This document shows, in pieces, positions 46,144-56,229 of a stretch of 64,000 nucleotides of DNA; positions within the stretch are counted from its first letter, which is position 1; every line of letters begins with the position of its first letter. A program made the position numbers and the translations under genes. Source of the DNA: Streptomyces sp. TS71-3. GTDB lineage: Bacteria; Actinomycetota; Actinomycetes; Streptomycetales; Streptomycetaceae. A model generated the notes under the pieces. The model had not been told where the DNA came from. It made no database searches and was given only the letters and a program-made list of their open reading frames with translations. Location: contig NZ_BNEL01000001.1 of the NCBI RefSeq assembly GCF_018327685.1, positions 4,650,001 to 4,714,000 of the forward strand. Reading direction: 5' to 3'.

Positions 46144-49083
46144 GTGGCCGACCGTCTCATCGTCCGTGGCGCGCGTGAGCACAATCTGAAGAACGTGTCG
46201 CTCGACCTCCCGCGTGACTCCCTCATCGTCTTCACGGGTCTGTCGGGCTCCGGCAAGTCCTCGCTCGCGTTCGACACGATCTTCGCGGAGGGCCAGCGGC
46301 GCTACGTCGAGTCACTGTCCTCGTACGCCCGGCAGTTCCTCGGGCAGATGGACAAGCCGGACGTCGACTTCATCGAGGGCCTGTCGCCCGCGGTCTCCAT
46401 CGACCAGAAGTCGACCTCCCGCAACCCCCGCTCCACGGTCGGCACGATCACCGAGGTCTACGACTACCTCCGCCTGCTGTTCGCGCGCATCGGCAAGCCG
46501 CACTGCCCGGTCTGCGGCCGCCCGATCACCCGGCAGTCGCCGCAGGCGATCGTCGACAAGGTGCTGGAACTGCCCGAGGGCAGCCGCTTCCAGGTGCTGT
46601 CGCCGCTGGTGCGCGAGCGCAAGGGCGAGTTCGTCGACCTCTTCTCCGACCTCCAGACCAAGGGCTTCAGCCGTGCCCGGGTCGACGGGGAGACCATCCA
46701 GCTCACCGAGCCGCCCAAGCTGAAGAAGCAGGAGAAGCACACCATCGAGGTGGTCGTCGACCGCCTCACCGTCAAGGACAGCGCCAAGCGCCGGCTGACG
46801 GACTCCGTGGAGACCGCGCTCGGCCTCTCCGGCGGCATGGTCGTGCTCGACTTCGTCGACCTCCCCGAGGACGACGCCGAGCGCGAGCGGATGTACTCGG
46901 AGCACCTCTACTGCCCGTACGACGACCTCTCCTTCGAGGAGCTGGAGCCCCGCTCCTTCTCCTTCAACTCCCCGTTCGGCGCCTGCCCCGACTGCACCGG
47001 CATCGGCACGCGCATGGAGGTCGACCCCGAGCTGATCGTCCCGGACCCGGAGAAGTCCCTGGACGAGGGCGCCATCCACCCCTGGTCGCACGGCCACACC
47101 AAGGAGTACTTCGGACGCCTCGTCGGGGCCCTCGCGGACGCGCTCGGCTTCCGCACCGACATCCCCTGGGAAGGCCTCCCGCAGCGGGCGAGGAAGGCCC
47201 TGCTGAACGGGCACAGGACCCAGATCGAGGTCCGCTACCGCAACCGCTACGGCCGCGAGCGCGTCTACACGACCCCCTTCGAGGGCGCGGTGTCGTACGT
47301 GAAGCGGCGCTACAGCGAGGCGGAGAGCGACGCCAGCCGCGAGCGCTTCGAGGGCTACATGCGCGAGGTGCCCTGCCCCACCTGCGGCGGCACGCGCCTC
47401 AAGCCGATCGTTCTCGCGGTCACCGTCATGGACAAGTCCATCGCCGACATCTCCGCGATGTCGATCAGCGACTGCGCCGAGTTCCTCCGCGGGCTCACCC
47501 TCAACGACCGCGACAAGAAGATCGCCGAGCGCGTCCTCAAGGAGGTCAACGAGCGGCTGCGCTTCCTCGTCGACGTCGGCCTGGACTACCTCTCCCTGAA
47601 CCGCGCCGCGGGCACCCTCTCCGGCGGCGAGGCGCAGCGCATCCGGCTGGCCACCCAGATCGGCTCCGGCCTGGTGGGCGTGCTCTACGTCCTCGACGAG
47701 CCGTCGATCGGCCTGCACCAGCGCGACAACCACCGCCTGATCGAGACCCTGGTCCGGCTCCGCGACATGGGCAACACCCTCATCGTCGTCGAGCACGACG
47801 AGGACACGATCAAGGTCGCCGACTGGGTGGTCGACATCGGCCCGGGCGCCGGCGAGCACGGCGGCAAGGTCGTGCACAGCGGTCCGATGAAGGAGCTGCT
47901 GGACAACAAGGAGTCGATCACCGGCGCGTACCTGTCCCGGCAGCGGTCGATCGTGACGCCCGCCGTGCGCAGGCCCCTCGACCCGTCCCGCCGGCTCATC
48001 GTGCGCGGCGCCCGGGAGAACAACCTCCAGGACATCGACGTCGCGTTCCCGCTGGGCGTGCTCACCGCCGTCACCGGAGTCTCCGGCTCCGGAAAGTCCA
48101 CGCTGGTCAACGACATCCTCTACACCCACCTGGCCCGCGAGCTGAACGGCGCCCGCAACGTCCCCGGCCGGCACACGCGAGTCGACGGCGACGACCTCGT
48201 GGACAAGGTCGTGCACGTCGACCAGTCGCCCATCGGCCGCACCCCCCGCTCCAACCCGGCCACGTACACCGGCGTCTTCGACCACGTCCGGCGGCTCTTC
48301 GCGGAGACCACGGAGGCGAAGGTGCGCGGCTACCAGCCGGGCCGCTTCTCCTTCAACGTGAAGGGCGGCCGCTGCGAGAACTGCTCCGGCGACGGCACCA
48401 TCAAGATCGAGATGAACTTCCTCCCGGACGTGTACGTGCCCTGCGAGGTCTGCCACGGCGCGCGGTACAACCGCGAGACGCTGGAGGTGCACTACAAGGG
48501 CAAGTCGATCTCCGAGGTGCTCGACATGCCGATCGAGGAGGCGGTCGAGTTCTTCGAGGCGGTGCCCGCGATCGCCCGCCACCTGAGCACGCTCAACGAC
48601 GTCGGCCTCGGCTACGTCCGCCTCGGCCAGCCCGCGCCCACCCTCTCCGGAGGCGAGGCCCAGCGGGTGAAGCTCGCCAGCGAGCTGCAGAAGCGCTCCA
48701 CGGGCCGCACGGTCTACGTGCTCGACGAGCCGACGACCGGCCTGCACTTCGAGGACATCAGCAAGCTGCTCACGGTGCTGTCCGGCCTGGTCGACAAGGG
48801 CAACACGGTCATCGTCATCGAGCACAACCTCGACGTGATCAAGACCGCCGACTGGGTCGTGGACATGGGCCCCGAGGGCGGCAACGGCGGCGGCCTGGTG
48901 ATCGCCGAGGGCACCCCGGAGGAGGTCGCGGGGGTCCCCGCCAGCCACACCGGCAAGTTCCTCCGCGACATCCTCGACCCGGAGCAGATCAGCGACGCCA
49001 CGGCGCGCGTGAAGAAGACGACGGTGAAGAAGACGCCCGTGAAGCGGAACGGCACGGGAAGGCGGTCAACGGCCAAGCGCTAG
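46144..49083 (+). CDS. uvrA: Excinuclease ABC subunit A
   Basis: A 979-residue damage-recognition ATPase. It has two ABC ATPase modules: Walker [10 protein letters not shown] at 32-40 and GVSGSGKST near 640, with the paired signature SGGEAQR in each half. Zinc-binding cysteines are in CPVCGRP, CPDCTG, CPTCGG and CENCSG...CEVCHG. A dimer scans DNA and loads UvrB. The last 30 residues are Lys/Thr-rich. The GTG at 46144 is preceded by AAAGGTG about 9 nt away. About 60 nt upstream is TAGTCT (46081-46086) with a poorer match to the damage-type motif (CTGACGGCG, 6 of 9). Confidence 0.98.
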   Translation: MADRLIVRGAREHNLKNVSLDLPRDSLIVFTGLSGSGKSSLAFDTIFAEGQRRYVESLSSYARQFLGQMDKPDVDFIEGLSPAVSIDQKSTSRNPRSTVGTITEVYDYLRLLFARIGKPHCPVCGRPITRQSPQAIVDKVLELPEGSRFQVLSPLVRERKGEFVDLFSDLQTKGFSRARVDGETIQLTEPPKLKKQEKHTIEVVVDRLTVKDSAKRRLTDSVETALGLSGGMVVLDFVDLPEDDAERERMYSEHLYCPYDDLSFEELEPRSFSFNSPFGACPDCTGIGTRMEVDPELIVPDPEKSLDEGAIHPWSHGHTKEYFGRLVGALADALGFRTDIPWEGLPQRARKALLNGHRTQIEVRYRNRYGRERVYTTPFEGAVSYVKRRYSEAESDASRERFEGYMREVPCPTCGGTRLKPIVLAVTVMDKSIADISAMSISDCAEFLRGLTLNDRDKKIAERVLKEVNERLRFLVDVGLDYLSLNRAAGTLSGGEAQRIRLATQIGSGLVGVLYVLDEPSIGLHQRDNHRLIETLVRLRDMGNTLIVVEHDEDTIKVADWVVDIGPGAGEHGGKVVHSGPMKELLDNKESITGAYLSRQRSIVTPAVRRPLDPSRRLIVRGARENNLQDIDVAFPLGVLTAVTGVSGSGKSTLVNDILYTHLARELNGARNVPGRHTRVDGDDLVDKVVHVDQSPIGRTPRSNPATYTGVFDHVRRLFAETTEAKVRGYQPGRFSFNVKGGRCENCSGDGTIKIEMNFLPDVYVPCEVCHGARYNRETLEVHYKGKSISEVLDMPIEEAVEFFEAVPAIARHLSTLNDVGLGYVRLGQPAPTLSGGEAQRVKLASELQKRSTGRTVYVLDEPTTGLHFEDISKLLTVLSGLVDKGNTVIVIEHNLDVIKTADWVVDMGPEGGNGGGLVIAEGTPEEVAGVPASHTGKFLRDILDPEQISDATARVKKTTVKKTPVKRNGTGRRSTAKR

Positions 49084-49099
49084 CCATAGGGCGAGCCCC

Positions 49100-50014
49100 T
49101 CACCAGCCCCCGGCCTCCAACTCCGCCGCGAACGGCGGTTGGGCACCCGGCCGGGAGCAGGTGAGGGCGGCGGCGCGTGCCGCGTAACGGAGGATGTCGC
49201 GCCACGCGTCCTCGCCGAGCCCGGCCGCCGCGTCGACCGAGAGCGCGTCGTACGCGGCAAGGCGGTGCAGCAGCGCGGCGTTCACCGTGTCTCCCGCGCC
49301 GATGGTGTCCACGACCTCGACCCGCTCGCCCGGCACCGACACCTCCCCGGCGCGGGTCAGCACCGTCAGGCCGTCCTCGCCGCGGGTCACCACCACCGCC
49401 GCGGGGCCGGCCGCCAGCCACTGCGCGGGGGTGCCGCCCAGCCAGTCGCCGTCCTCCTGCGACAGCTTCAGCAGGGCCGTGTGCGGCAGCCAGGAGCGGA
49501 AACGGGCGCGGTAGGCGTCGGGGTCGGGGATCAGGACGGCGCGGATGTTCGGGTCCAGCGCCGTGAAGACACCGCGTGAGGCCGCACTGCGCAGCAGCCG
49601 TTCATAAGCGCTCGCACCCGGTTCGAGCACCAGCGAACAGGTACCGAAGGACACCGCCCGGGTGCCGTCCGGCAGCTCATCGGGCTCCGAGAAGAGCCGG
49701 TCCGCCGTGCCCTCCACGTAGAACGAGTACCGGGCGGACCCGTCCGTGCCGAGCGAGGCCACGGCCAGCGTCGTCGGCTCCGCGCCCCGCTGCACCCCGG
49801 CCACATCCACCCCGGCCACCCGCAGGCCGTCGAGCAGCGCCTCACCGAAGGCGTCGGACGACACCCGTGAGCAGAACGCGGCGGGGGAGCCGAGTCGGCC
49901 CAGCGCGATCGCCGTGTTGTAGGGGCCCCCGCCCAGCCGGGGCACCAGCGGGGCCAGCGGGCCGCCCGCCTCCTGCACCAGATCGATCAGGGCCTCACCT
50001 GCGACGACGATCAC
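49100..50014 (-). CDS. PfkB-family carbohydrate kinase (fructokinase-like)
   Basis: A 304-residue ribokinase-family protein: VVAGEALIDLVQ at the start, RLGGGPYNTAIALGRLG near residue 38, and VVDTIGAGDTVNAALLHRL near 245 with the catalytic aspartate. It probably phosphorylates a hexose such as fructose; the sugar is inferred from the subgroup. The GTG start overlaps the stop of the upstream LacI-type regulator gene by 4 nt (GTGA), with AAAGGA 8 nt before it, so regulator and kinase are co-translated. It ends 16 nt from the convergent end of uvrA. Confidence 0.88.
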   Translation of the reverse strand: MIVVAGEALIDLVQEAGGPLAPLVPRLGGGPYNTAIALGRLGSPAAFCSRVSSDAFGEALLDGLRVAGVDVAGVQRGAEPTTLAVASLGTDGSARYSFYVEGTADRLFSEPDELPDGTRAVSFGTCSLVLEPGASAYERLLRSAASRGVFTALDPNIRAVLIPDPDAYRARFRSWLPHTALLKLSQEDGDWLGGTPAQWLAAGPAAVVVTRGEDGLTVLTRAGEVSVPGERVEVVDTIGAGDTVNAALLHRLAAYDALSVDAAAGLGEDAWRDILRYAARAAALTCSRPGAQPPFAAELEAGGW

Positions 50015-51255
50015 GATTCGGGTCCTTTCACGGGTTGCGCACACACGTCACGGGGATCAGGGCGGTCATGGGGATCGCGGCGGTCATGGGGGTCGTGCGG
50101 GCCATGCGGGTCATGGGGGCACGGAGCCGTGGGCGCCGGCTCCGCCGGCTCCGTTCGAGGGGCCTCCTCCGGGCACCCGCAGGACGTCCGGTGGATGACG
50201 GCGCACGGCAGCCGTACGGTGCGCGACGGCCGCTCAGGGGCCGCCAGCCGGTCCAGGAGCAGCCCCATGGCACGGGCGCCCAGCTCCCGGCTGGGCTGGC
50301 GCACCGCGGTCAGCCGCGGGGCGAAGAGATCGGCCCAGGAGAAGTCGTCGAAGCAGGCCAGAGCGATGTCGTCCGGCACCCTCAGCCCGCGGATCCGAAG
50401 GGCGCGCAGCGCACCGATGGTCATGGCGTTGTTCGCCGTGACCAGTGCGCTGGGCGCGGCCGCCGTCGACAGCAGCGCATGCGTCGCGCGCTCGGCGCCC
50501 TCCGCCTCCGAGTGCCCGTCGGCGATCAGCGCGGGGTCGGCCGGTAGCCCGGCACGCTCCAGGCCGGCGCGGTAGCCGGCGATCCGCTCGGCGCTGGTGC
50601 TCAGTCCCGGGAACCCCGCGACCAGCCCGATCCTGCGGTGGCCCAGGGCCGCGAGATGACCGGTGAGCCACGCGGTGGGCACCACGCCGTCCGCACACAC
50701 CTGGTCGAAGCGGTGGCCGCCGCCCTCGCCGGGGACGGGGCGCTCGGCGGCCTCCGGTCGTCCGCCCCCGCCGGCGTCCGCCGCGGGTGCGGTCCCTGCG
50801 ACGTCGCCGGAGACCATCCGATCCAGGAAGACGGTCGGCACCCGGTGCCGCGCCACGTACCCCACCAGCGCCGCCGGCCGCGCCGAGGGCGCCACGATCA
50901 GGCCGTCGACCCGGCGCTCGTGCAGCAGCTGCGCGACCGTGCGCTCGTGCACGGGATCGTCGTGCGGATCGGCGATGAGCAGTCCGTAGCCGTGCTCCAG
51001 GGCAGCGGCCTCCACGCCCTGGAGGATCTCCGTGAAGTACGGGTTGCTGATCGCGGAGACCGCCAGCCCGACGGACCGCGTCCGCGCGGTGACCAGGGAG
51101 CGGGCCAGGGCGTTGTGGGAGTAGCCGAGCTCCTCCACGGCCTCCAGGACCGCCCTGCGGGTGTCAGGCCGCACCGGCCTGGTGCGGTTCAGCACGTGCG
51201 ACACGGTCGCCACGGAGACGCCCGCCCGGCGGGCCACGTCGACCATCGTCGCCAT
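50011..51255 (-). CDS. LacI-family transcriptional regulator with His/Asp/Pro-rich tail
   Basis: A 414-residue repressor. The helix-turn-helix MVDVARRAGVSVATVSHVLN and hinge LGYSHNALARSLV are at the N-terminus; the periplasmic-binding-protein-like sugar domain follows. Two odd features are present: a Gly/Ala/Pro/Glu insert near residues 150-180, and a C-terminal tail of about 50 residues rich in HDPH repeats and cysteines (CPHDPHGPHDPHD), coming from a DNA repeat near 50049-50118. LacI repressors usually end soon after the last domain helix. The ATG at 51255 has GGAGGGGG upstream. It is coupled to the kinase gene, and a matching operator lies upstream. Confidence 0.92.
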   Translation of the reverse strand: MATMVDVARRAGVSVATVSHVLNRTRPVRPDTRRAVLEAVEELGYSHNALARSLVTARTRSVGLAVSAISNPYFTEILQGVEAAALEHGYGLLIADPHDDPVHERTVAQLLHERRVDGLIVAPSARPAALVGYVARHRVPTVFLDRMVSGDVAGTAPAADAGGGGRPEAAERPVPGEGGGHRFDQVCADGVVPTAWLTGHLAALGHRRIGLVAGFPGLSTSAERIAGYRAGLERAGLPADPALIADGHSEAEGAERATHALLSTAAAPSALVTANNAMTIGALRALRIRGLRVPDDIALACFDDFSWADLFAPRLTAVRQPSRELGARAMGLLLDRLAAPERPSRTVRLPCAVIHRTSCGCPEEAPRTEPAEPAPTAPCPHDPHGPHDPHDRRDPHDRPDPRDVCAQPVKGPES

Positions 51256-51325
51256 CGCCGTCCACCCCCTCCACCGTCCGTCCACCGCCCCGCGACGGCC
51301 GAACGTAGCGCATGGTGGACGGTCG

Positions 51326-51339
51326 CGTAAACGTTTACG
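51326..51339. promoter_or_regulatory. LacI/GalR-type operator
   Basis: The perfect palindrome CGTAAACGTTTACG lies 71 nt upstream of the LacI-family gene. It has the central CG and flanking A/T spacing of LacI-family operators, so autoregulation of the regulator-kinase operon is likely. Confidence 0.75.
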
Positions 51340-51454
51340 TACCCCGGTCACCACCGCCCCGAGGAACCGCCCTGGAGACCGCCACCCGGTGAACCGCCCA
51401 GGTAGCCACCGCCCGGCGACCGCGCTGGAAGCCACCGTCCAAAAAGGGCCGGTC

Positions 51455-52405
51455 CTACTCCCAGTCCCACCCGATCCCCAGCAGCCCGCTCCGGGCCTGC
51501 GGTTCCACCAGGTGCGCGCAGCGGTGGGCGCTGCTGAGGGCGAGGTCCTGGTGGTCGCTGAGCGCCGCCGCGGCGGAGTGCCGGGCGAAGCGGCGGCAGC
51601 GCACCGGCAGCGCGCCCTCGGCGAAGCGCACCTGCAGCACGTACTGGCCGCTCGTGGCCCCGAAACCGCGGGAGTACTCGTGCGAGGGCCCCGCGGTGCC
51701 GTCCTCGAACGCGTAGCGGAACACATGGGTGTCGCCGTGCCGCAGGTGCGTGTCGAAGAGCAACTCGGCCACCAGGACCCCCGCTTCGCGACTCCACAGG
51801 ACCCGCCCGGTGCGGCAGTTCTCCATGGCGCGCACCGCCATCCGCTCCGGGTCGCAGCCCGGGTCGCCGTGGTGCACGGCCACGTAGCGGTCGCGGCCGT
51901 GCTCCGTCGCGCGCACCACGAGCTGGGAGTCGCAGCAGCACAGTTCGCGCCGGGCGCCTATGTGGACGCGCTCGTGGTGACCCAGGGTGTGCAGCCCGCC
52001 GCCCGCCGGTGAGCCAAGCTCGGACAGCAGCCGCTCCACCGTTCCCGAGGCCGCCAGCCGGTCGCGGTACGAGCGGGCGGGGGAGCGCGGGGCGCCGCCG
52101 TCCTCAGGTGGGGGCTGGCTCAGCAGGCGGATCAGGGACTCCTCGGGGAGCCGGAGTATCTCCTCCAGCGCGCGCACCGCCTTCATGGACTCGTCGCGCT
52201 GCGGGCGCCGGGCACCCTGCTGCCAGTAACTCAGGCTCGTCACGCCGACGTTGACGCCGCGTCGGGCGAGATGATGCTGCACCCGCTGCAACGACAGGCC
52301 GCGGACGCTGATCGCGGCCCGCAGGGCGACGTGGAACGGGCCCGATCCCAGGGCCGCCGCCAGCTCCGCCGCGGCGGCGTCCGCGGTGTGTGTGCCGTTC
52401 CGCAT
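51455..52405 (-). CDS. XRE-like helix-turn-helix protein, function unknown
   Basis: A 316-residue protein. Residues about 25-85 look like a helix-turn-helix (LRAAISVRGLSLQRVQHHLARRG, VTSLSYWQQGARRPQR). The C-terminal part (about 130-316) contains a cluster ELCCCDSQLVVRA and a conserved-looking REAGVLVAELLFDTHLRHGDTHVFRY; I recognise no enzyme. It is probably a DNA-binding regulator of the type common in Streptomyces. The ATG at 52405 has GAGAGG about 9 nt upstream. The MITE-like element ends about 55 nt before the start and may affect its expression. Confidence 0.78.
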   Translation of the reverse strand: MRNGTHTADAAAAELAAALGSGPFHVALRAAISVRGLSLQRVQHHLARRGVNVGVTSLSYWQQGARRPQRDESMKAVRALEEILRLPEESLIRLLSQPPPEDGGAPRSPARSYRDRLAASGTVERLLSELGSPAGGGLHTLGHHERVHIGARRELCCCDSQLVVRATEHGRDRYVAVHHGDPGCDPERMAVRAMENCRTGRVLWSREAGVLVAELLFDTHLRHGDTHVFRYAFEDGTAGPSHEYSRGFGATSGQYVLQVRFAEGALPVRCRRFARHSAAAALSDHQDLALSSAHRCAHLVEPQARSGLLGIGWDWE

Positions 52406-52460
52406 GCAGGGGGCCTCTCTGTGCTGGTGGGCGCCACCAGGCCGGCACGGGCCCGCCGGC

Positions 52461-52736
52461 CTGAGGGGTGCTTGCACTATGAGCGTCCGATCAGGTCGCG
52501 TGGTCTGGCACCGCACCTCGCGGCGTTGCCGGAAAGCCCTGGTAGCTCCTCCCCCACTCTCGGCTTCGTTCGAGCGGGGGGACCCCCATCGAGGGCTCTC
52601 CGGCGCCTTGCGATGCTCCCCCACAGTCTGAAAGACGTGGGAGGGGGTACCTCCCACGTCTTTCAGACTGTGGGGGAGTGCCCCCAGCACCAGACCACGC
52701 GCCCTATCGGACGCTCATAGTGCAAGCACCCCTAAG
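52461..52736. mobile_element. MITE-like element with 47-48-bp terminal inverted repeats
   Basis: The left end 52461-52508 and the right end 52690-52736 are reverse complements with only three differences. The 276-bp interior has no gene but holds a 13-bp stem (52528-52540 with 52592-52604, one mismatch) and a perfect 29-bp hairpin (52616-52678). A solo end lies at 31323-31348. The non-coding interior and long inverted ends are what define MITEs. It sits between the XRE-like gene and uvrC; the rest of the gap 52737-53029 holds the uvrC promoter and no gene. Confidence 0.8.
52616..52678. repeat. Perfect 29-bp hairpin inside the MITE-like element
   Basis: 52616-52644 pairs exactly with 52650-52678, with loop GGGTA. 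Each arm contains the CCTCCCACG...GTGGGGGAG core shared with the dispersed palindromic elements elsewhere in the window. Confidence 0.9.
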
Positions 52737-52999
52737 GGGACCGTCCGGCCGGCCCGCGGGCTCGGCCCGAGCCGGTGGGAGCGGCGCTGTCCGTGGGGGT
52801 GCCGGCCCGGCCGGGTGGGCGCCCGGAAACGTGTCCGGGCGCCGCGCCACGGCCTCGGTCACCCCGCATTCAATCGTGTTGACCAAGGCGCGACAATGCC
52901 CCGGAACCTGGCCACCGCGTCCCGAAAGTCCCCCTCCGCGGACGCCGCGGGCCACCGCCCGGCGGGAGCGGGCCCGTCACGGGCCGCGGCGGCGACGCG

Positions 53000-53022
53000 T
53001 TGTCGGTGGGCGCCGTTAGGGT
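53000..53022 (+). promoter_or_regulatory. RecA-NDp/PafBC-type promoter for uvrC
   Basis: TTGTCGGTG (53000-53008), 8 nt, TAGGGT (53017-53022), then 7 nt to the ATG at 53030. It is an exact match to TTGTCRGTG-N8-TAnnnT with a leaderless start, as for uvrB. Confidence 0.8.
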
Positions 53023-53029
53023 GTGAGGC

Positions 53030-55153
53030 ATGGCTGACCCCTCCAGTTACCGCCCCAAGCCGGGACAGATCCCCGACTCGCCGGGGGTCTACAGGTTCCG
53101 CGACGAGCACCGCCGGGTGATCTACGTCGGCAAGGCGAAGAGCCTGCGCCAGCGTCTGGCGAGCTACTTCCAGGACCTGGCGGGCCTCCACCCGCGCACC
53201 CGCACGATGGTCACCACGGCCGCCTCCGTGGAGTGGACGGTCGTCGGCACCGAGGTCGAGGCCCTTCAGCTGGAGTACTCCTGGATCAAGGAGTACGACC
53301 CCCGGTTCAACGTCAAGTACCGCGACGACAAGAGCTATCCGTACCTGGCGGTCACGCTGAACGAGCAGTTCCCGCGCGTCCAGGTGATGCGCGGCCGCAA
53401 GCGCAAGGGCGTGCGCTACTTCGGCCCGTACGGCCACGCCTGGGCGATCCGGGACACGGTCGACCTCCTGTTGCGCGTCTTCCCGGTCCGCACCTGCTCC
53501 GCGGGCGTCTTCAAGAACGCCGCCCGCACCGGCCGCCCCTGCCTGCTGGGCTACATCGACAAGTGCTCGGCGCCCTGCGTGGAGCGCGTCTCGCCGGAGG
53601 AGCACAGGGAACTCGCCGAGGAGTTCTGCGACTTCATGGCCGGCCGCACGGGCACCTACCTGCGCCGCCTGGAGCGGCAGATGGCGGATGCCTCCGAGGC
53701 GATGGAGTACGAGCGAGCGGCCAAGCTGCGCGACGACATAGAGGCGCTCCGCAAGGCGATGGAGAAGAACGCGGTCGTCCTCGCCGACGCCACCGACGCC
53801 GACCTGATCGCGCTCGCCGAGGACGAGCTGGAGGCCGCCGTCCAGATCTTCCACGTCCGCGGCGGCCGGGTGCGCGGCCAGCGCGGCTGGGTGACCGACA
53901 AGGTCGAGGAGGTCACCACCTGCGACCTCGTGGAGTCCGCCGTCCAGCAGCTCTACGCCGAGGAGAGCGGGGACGCGGTCCCCAAGGAGGTGCTCGTCCC
54001 CGCGCTGCCCGAGCCCGCCGAGCCGGTGCAGGAGTGGCTCACCGGGCGCCGCGGCTCGCAGGTGTCGCTGCGGGTGCCGCAGCGCGGCGACAAGCGCGCC
54101 CTGATGGAGACGGTGCAGCGCAACGCCCAGCAGGCCCTCGTCCTGCACAAGACCAAGCGCGCCTCGGACCTCACCACCCGCTCGCGGGCCCTGGAGGAGA
54201 TCGCCGCGGCCCTCGACCTGGACAGCGCGCCGCTGCGCGTCGAGTGCTACGACATCTCCCACCTCCAGGGCGACGACGTCGTGGCCTCCATGGTGGTCTT
54301 CGAGGACGGCCTCGCCCGCAAGAGCGAGTACCGCCGCTTCCAGATCAAGGGCTTCGCCGGCCAGGACGACGTCCGCTCGATGCACGAGGTGATCACCCGC
54401 CGCTTCAAGCGGTACCTCGCCGAGAAGGAGCGCACGGGCGAGTGGGCCGGCGAGGGCGCGAGCGAGAGCCCCTCTGAGGTCCCCGCGGCAGACCAGACGG
54501 CCGGCGGGCCGCCCGGTGGCCCCTCGGCCGAGCCCGGGACAAACGGAGCGGATCGGACCCCGTCGGACCGCCCGGACGGGCTCACCGACGAGGACGGCCG
54601 CCCCAAGCGGTTCGCCTACCCCCCGCAGCTGGTCGTCGTCGACGGCGGCCGGCCGCAGGTCGCGGCCGCGCAGAGCGCGCTTGACGAGCTGGGCATCGAC
54701 GACGTCGCGGTCTGCGGCCTCGCCAAGCGGCTCGAAGAGGTGTGGGTGCCCGGCGAGGAGGACCCCGTGGTGCTCCCGCGCAGCAGCGAGGGGCTCTACC
54801 TTCTTCAGAGAGTGCGCGACGAGGCGCACCGCTTCGCGATCACCTACCAGCGCACCAAGCGGGCCAAGCGCTTCAGGTCTGGTCCGCTCGACGACGTGCC
54901 CGGCCTGGGCGAAGCGCGCAAACAGGCCCTGATCAAGCATTTCGGCTCCGTGAAGAGGCTGCGGTCCGCGACAATCGACCAGATCTGCGAGGTTCCGGGC
55001 GTGGGCCGCAAGACCGCTGAGACGATCGTCGGGGCCTTCGCGCAGGCGGCTCCCGCCGCCCCCGCCGTCAACACGGCGACCGGAGAGATCATTGAAGACG
55101 AGGAGCCCGTCTCCATGGGCACCACGAACGATCGACGGGGGCAAGAGTCATGA
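53030..55153 (+). CDS. uvrC: Excinuclease ABC subunit C
   Basis: A 707-residue nuclease that makes both incisions in nucleotide excision repair. In order: the GIY-YIG domain ([23 protein letters not shown], residues about 14-90), the UVR domain ([23 protein letters not shown], about 215-240), the RNase H-like endonuclease domain ([19 protein letters not shown]), and C-terminal helix-hairpin-helix motifs ([22 protein letters not shown]). A 55-residue Glu/Pro/Gly/Ser insert sits in the RNase H-like domain. The ATG at 53030 is leaderless behind a damage-type promoter. It heads a chain of overlapping genes: uvrC-rapZ-yvcK-whiA. Confidence 0.98.
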   Translation: MADPSSYRPKPGQIPDSPGVYRFRDEHRRVIYVGKAKSLRQRLASYFQDLAGLHPRTRTMVTTAASVEWTVVGTEVEALQLEYSWIKEYDPRFNVKYRDDKSYPYLAVTLNEQFPRVQVMRGRKRKGVRYFGPYGHAWAIRDTVDLLLRVFPVRTCSAGVFKNAARTGRPCLLGYIDKCSAPCVERVSPEEHRELAEEFCDFMAGRTGTYLRRLERQMADASEAMEYERAAKLRDDIEALRKAMEKNAVVLADATDADLIALAEDELEAAVQIFHVRGGRVRGQRGWVTDKVEEVTTCDLVESAVQQLYAEESGDAVPKEVLVPALPEPAEPVQEWLTGRRGSQVSLRVPQRGDKRALMETVQRNAQQALVLHKTKRASDLTTRSRALEEIAAALDLDSAPLRVECYDISHLQGDDVVASMVVFEDGLARKSEYRRFQIKGFAGQDDVRSMHEVITRRFKRYLAEKERTGEWAGEGASESPSEVPAADQTAGGPPGGPSAEPGTNGADRTPSDRPDGLTDEDGRPKRFAYPPQLVVVDGGRPQVAAAQSALDELGIDDVAVCGLAKRLEEVWVPGEEDPVVLPRSSEGLYLLQRVRDEAHRFAITYQRTKRAKRFRSGPLDDVPGLGEARKQALIKHFGSVKRLRSATIDQICEVPGVGRKTAETIVGAFAQAAPAAPAVNTATGEIIEDEEPVSMGTTNDRRGQES

Positions 55154-56229
55154 GTGATCACGAAGAGACCCGGGGACACGGCGGCACCCGGCCCGCCGAG
55201 GCCGACGACGACGGCACCCGGCCCGCCGAGGCCGACGACGGGCCCCGGCGCTCCGGCGCGGACGAGGCCGTCCGGACCGGCGACGAGCACGCCGCCGACC
55301 CCGCCCAGCAGGAGCACGGCACCGAGCCCGCGGGTGCCCCCGCCGCGGCCGAGGCGTCCGGGGAGACGGCGATCCCCGAGCTGGTGATCATCTCCGGGAT
55401 GTCCGGCGCCGGCCGGTCCACCGCGGCCAAGTGCCTGGAGGACCTCGGCTGGTTCGTCGTCGACAACCTGCCGCCCGCGCTGATCCCCACCATGGTGGAG
55501 CTCGGCGCCCGCTCGCTGGGCAACGTCGCGAGGATCGCCGTCGTCGTCGACGTCCGAGGCCGCCGCTTCTTCGACAACCTCCGCGAGTCCATCGCGGACC
55601 TGGAGGCCCGGCACGTCACCCGGCGCATCGTCTTCCTGGAGTCCTCCGACGACGCCCTCGTGCGCCGCTTCGAGTCGGTGCGCCGCCCGCACCCCCTCCA
55701 GGGCGACGGCCGCATCACCGACGGCATCGCCGCCGAGCGGGAGCTGCTGCGCGAGCTGCGCGGCGACGCCGACCTGGTCATCGACACCTCCAGCCTCAAC
55801 GTCCACGAGCTGCGCGCCAAGATGGACGCCCAGTTCGCCGGCGACGAGGAGCCGGAGCTGCGGGCCACCGTGATGTCGTTCGGCTTCAAGTACGGCCTGC
55901 CGGTCGACGCCGACCTGGTGGCCGACATGCGCTTCCTGCCCAACCCCCACTGGGTCCCCGAGCTGCGCCCCTACACCGGGCTCAACGAGGAGGTCGCCGC
56001 CTACGTCTTCAACCAGCCGGGTGCCAAGGAGTTCCTCGACCGCTACGCGGAGCTGCTCCAGCTGATCGCCGCCGGCTACCGCCGCGAGGGCAAGCGCTAC
56101 GTCACCGTCGCGGTGGGCTGTACGGGCGGCAAGCACCGTTCCGTCGCCATGTCGGAGCGGCTCGCCGCCCGCCTCGCCGCCGAGGGCGTGGAGACCGTCG
56201 TCGTCCACCGGGACATGGGCCGCGAATGA
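55150..56229 (+). CDS. rapZ: RNase adapter RapZ (nucleotide-binding, YvcJ family)
   Basis: A 359-residue protein. The P-loop SGMSGAGRS is at residues 82-90, followed by the family blocks [20 protein letters not shown]-like [39 protein letters not shown] and CTGGKHRSV near the end. In E. coli RapZ guides RNase E to the small RNA GlmZ; in actinobacteria the role is less clear. About 74 extra acidic residues lie before the usual start, including a duplicated GTRPAEADD block. Its ATG overlaps the uvrC stop (ATGA), which supports that long N-terminus. It overlaps the next gene too. Confidence 0.94.
   Translation: MSDHEETRGHGGTRPAEADDDGTRPAEADDGPRRSGADEAVRTGDEHAADPAQQEHGTEPAGAPAAAEASGETAIPELVIISGMSGAGRSTAAKCLEDLGWFVVDNLPPALIPTMVELGARSLGNVARIAVVVDVRGRRFFDNLRESIADLEARHVTRRIVFLESSDDALVRRFESVRRPHPLQGDGRITDGIAAERELLRELRGDADLVIDTSSLNVHELRAKMDAQFAGDEEPELRATVMSFGFKYGLPVDADLVADMRFLPNPHWVPELRPYTGLNEEVAAYVFNQPGAKEFLDRYAELLQLIAAGYRREGKRYVTVAVGCTGGKHRSVAMSERLAARLAAEGVETVVVHRDMGRE

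Noticed and set aside
46312..48948. An 878-codon antisense frame in uvrA
   Set aside because: Same artefact: long stop-free antisense frames are normal in GC-rich Streptomyces genes; UvrA is unmistakable on the plus strand.
52265..52710. Short open frames across the MITE-like element
   Set aside because: They arise from inverted repeats and hairpins; no start, ribosome site or family resemblance supports them.
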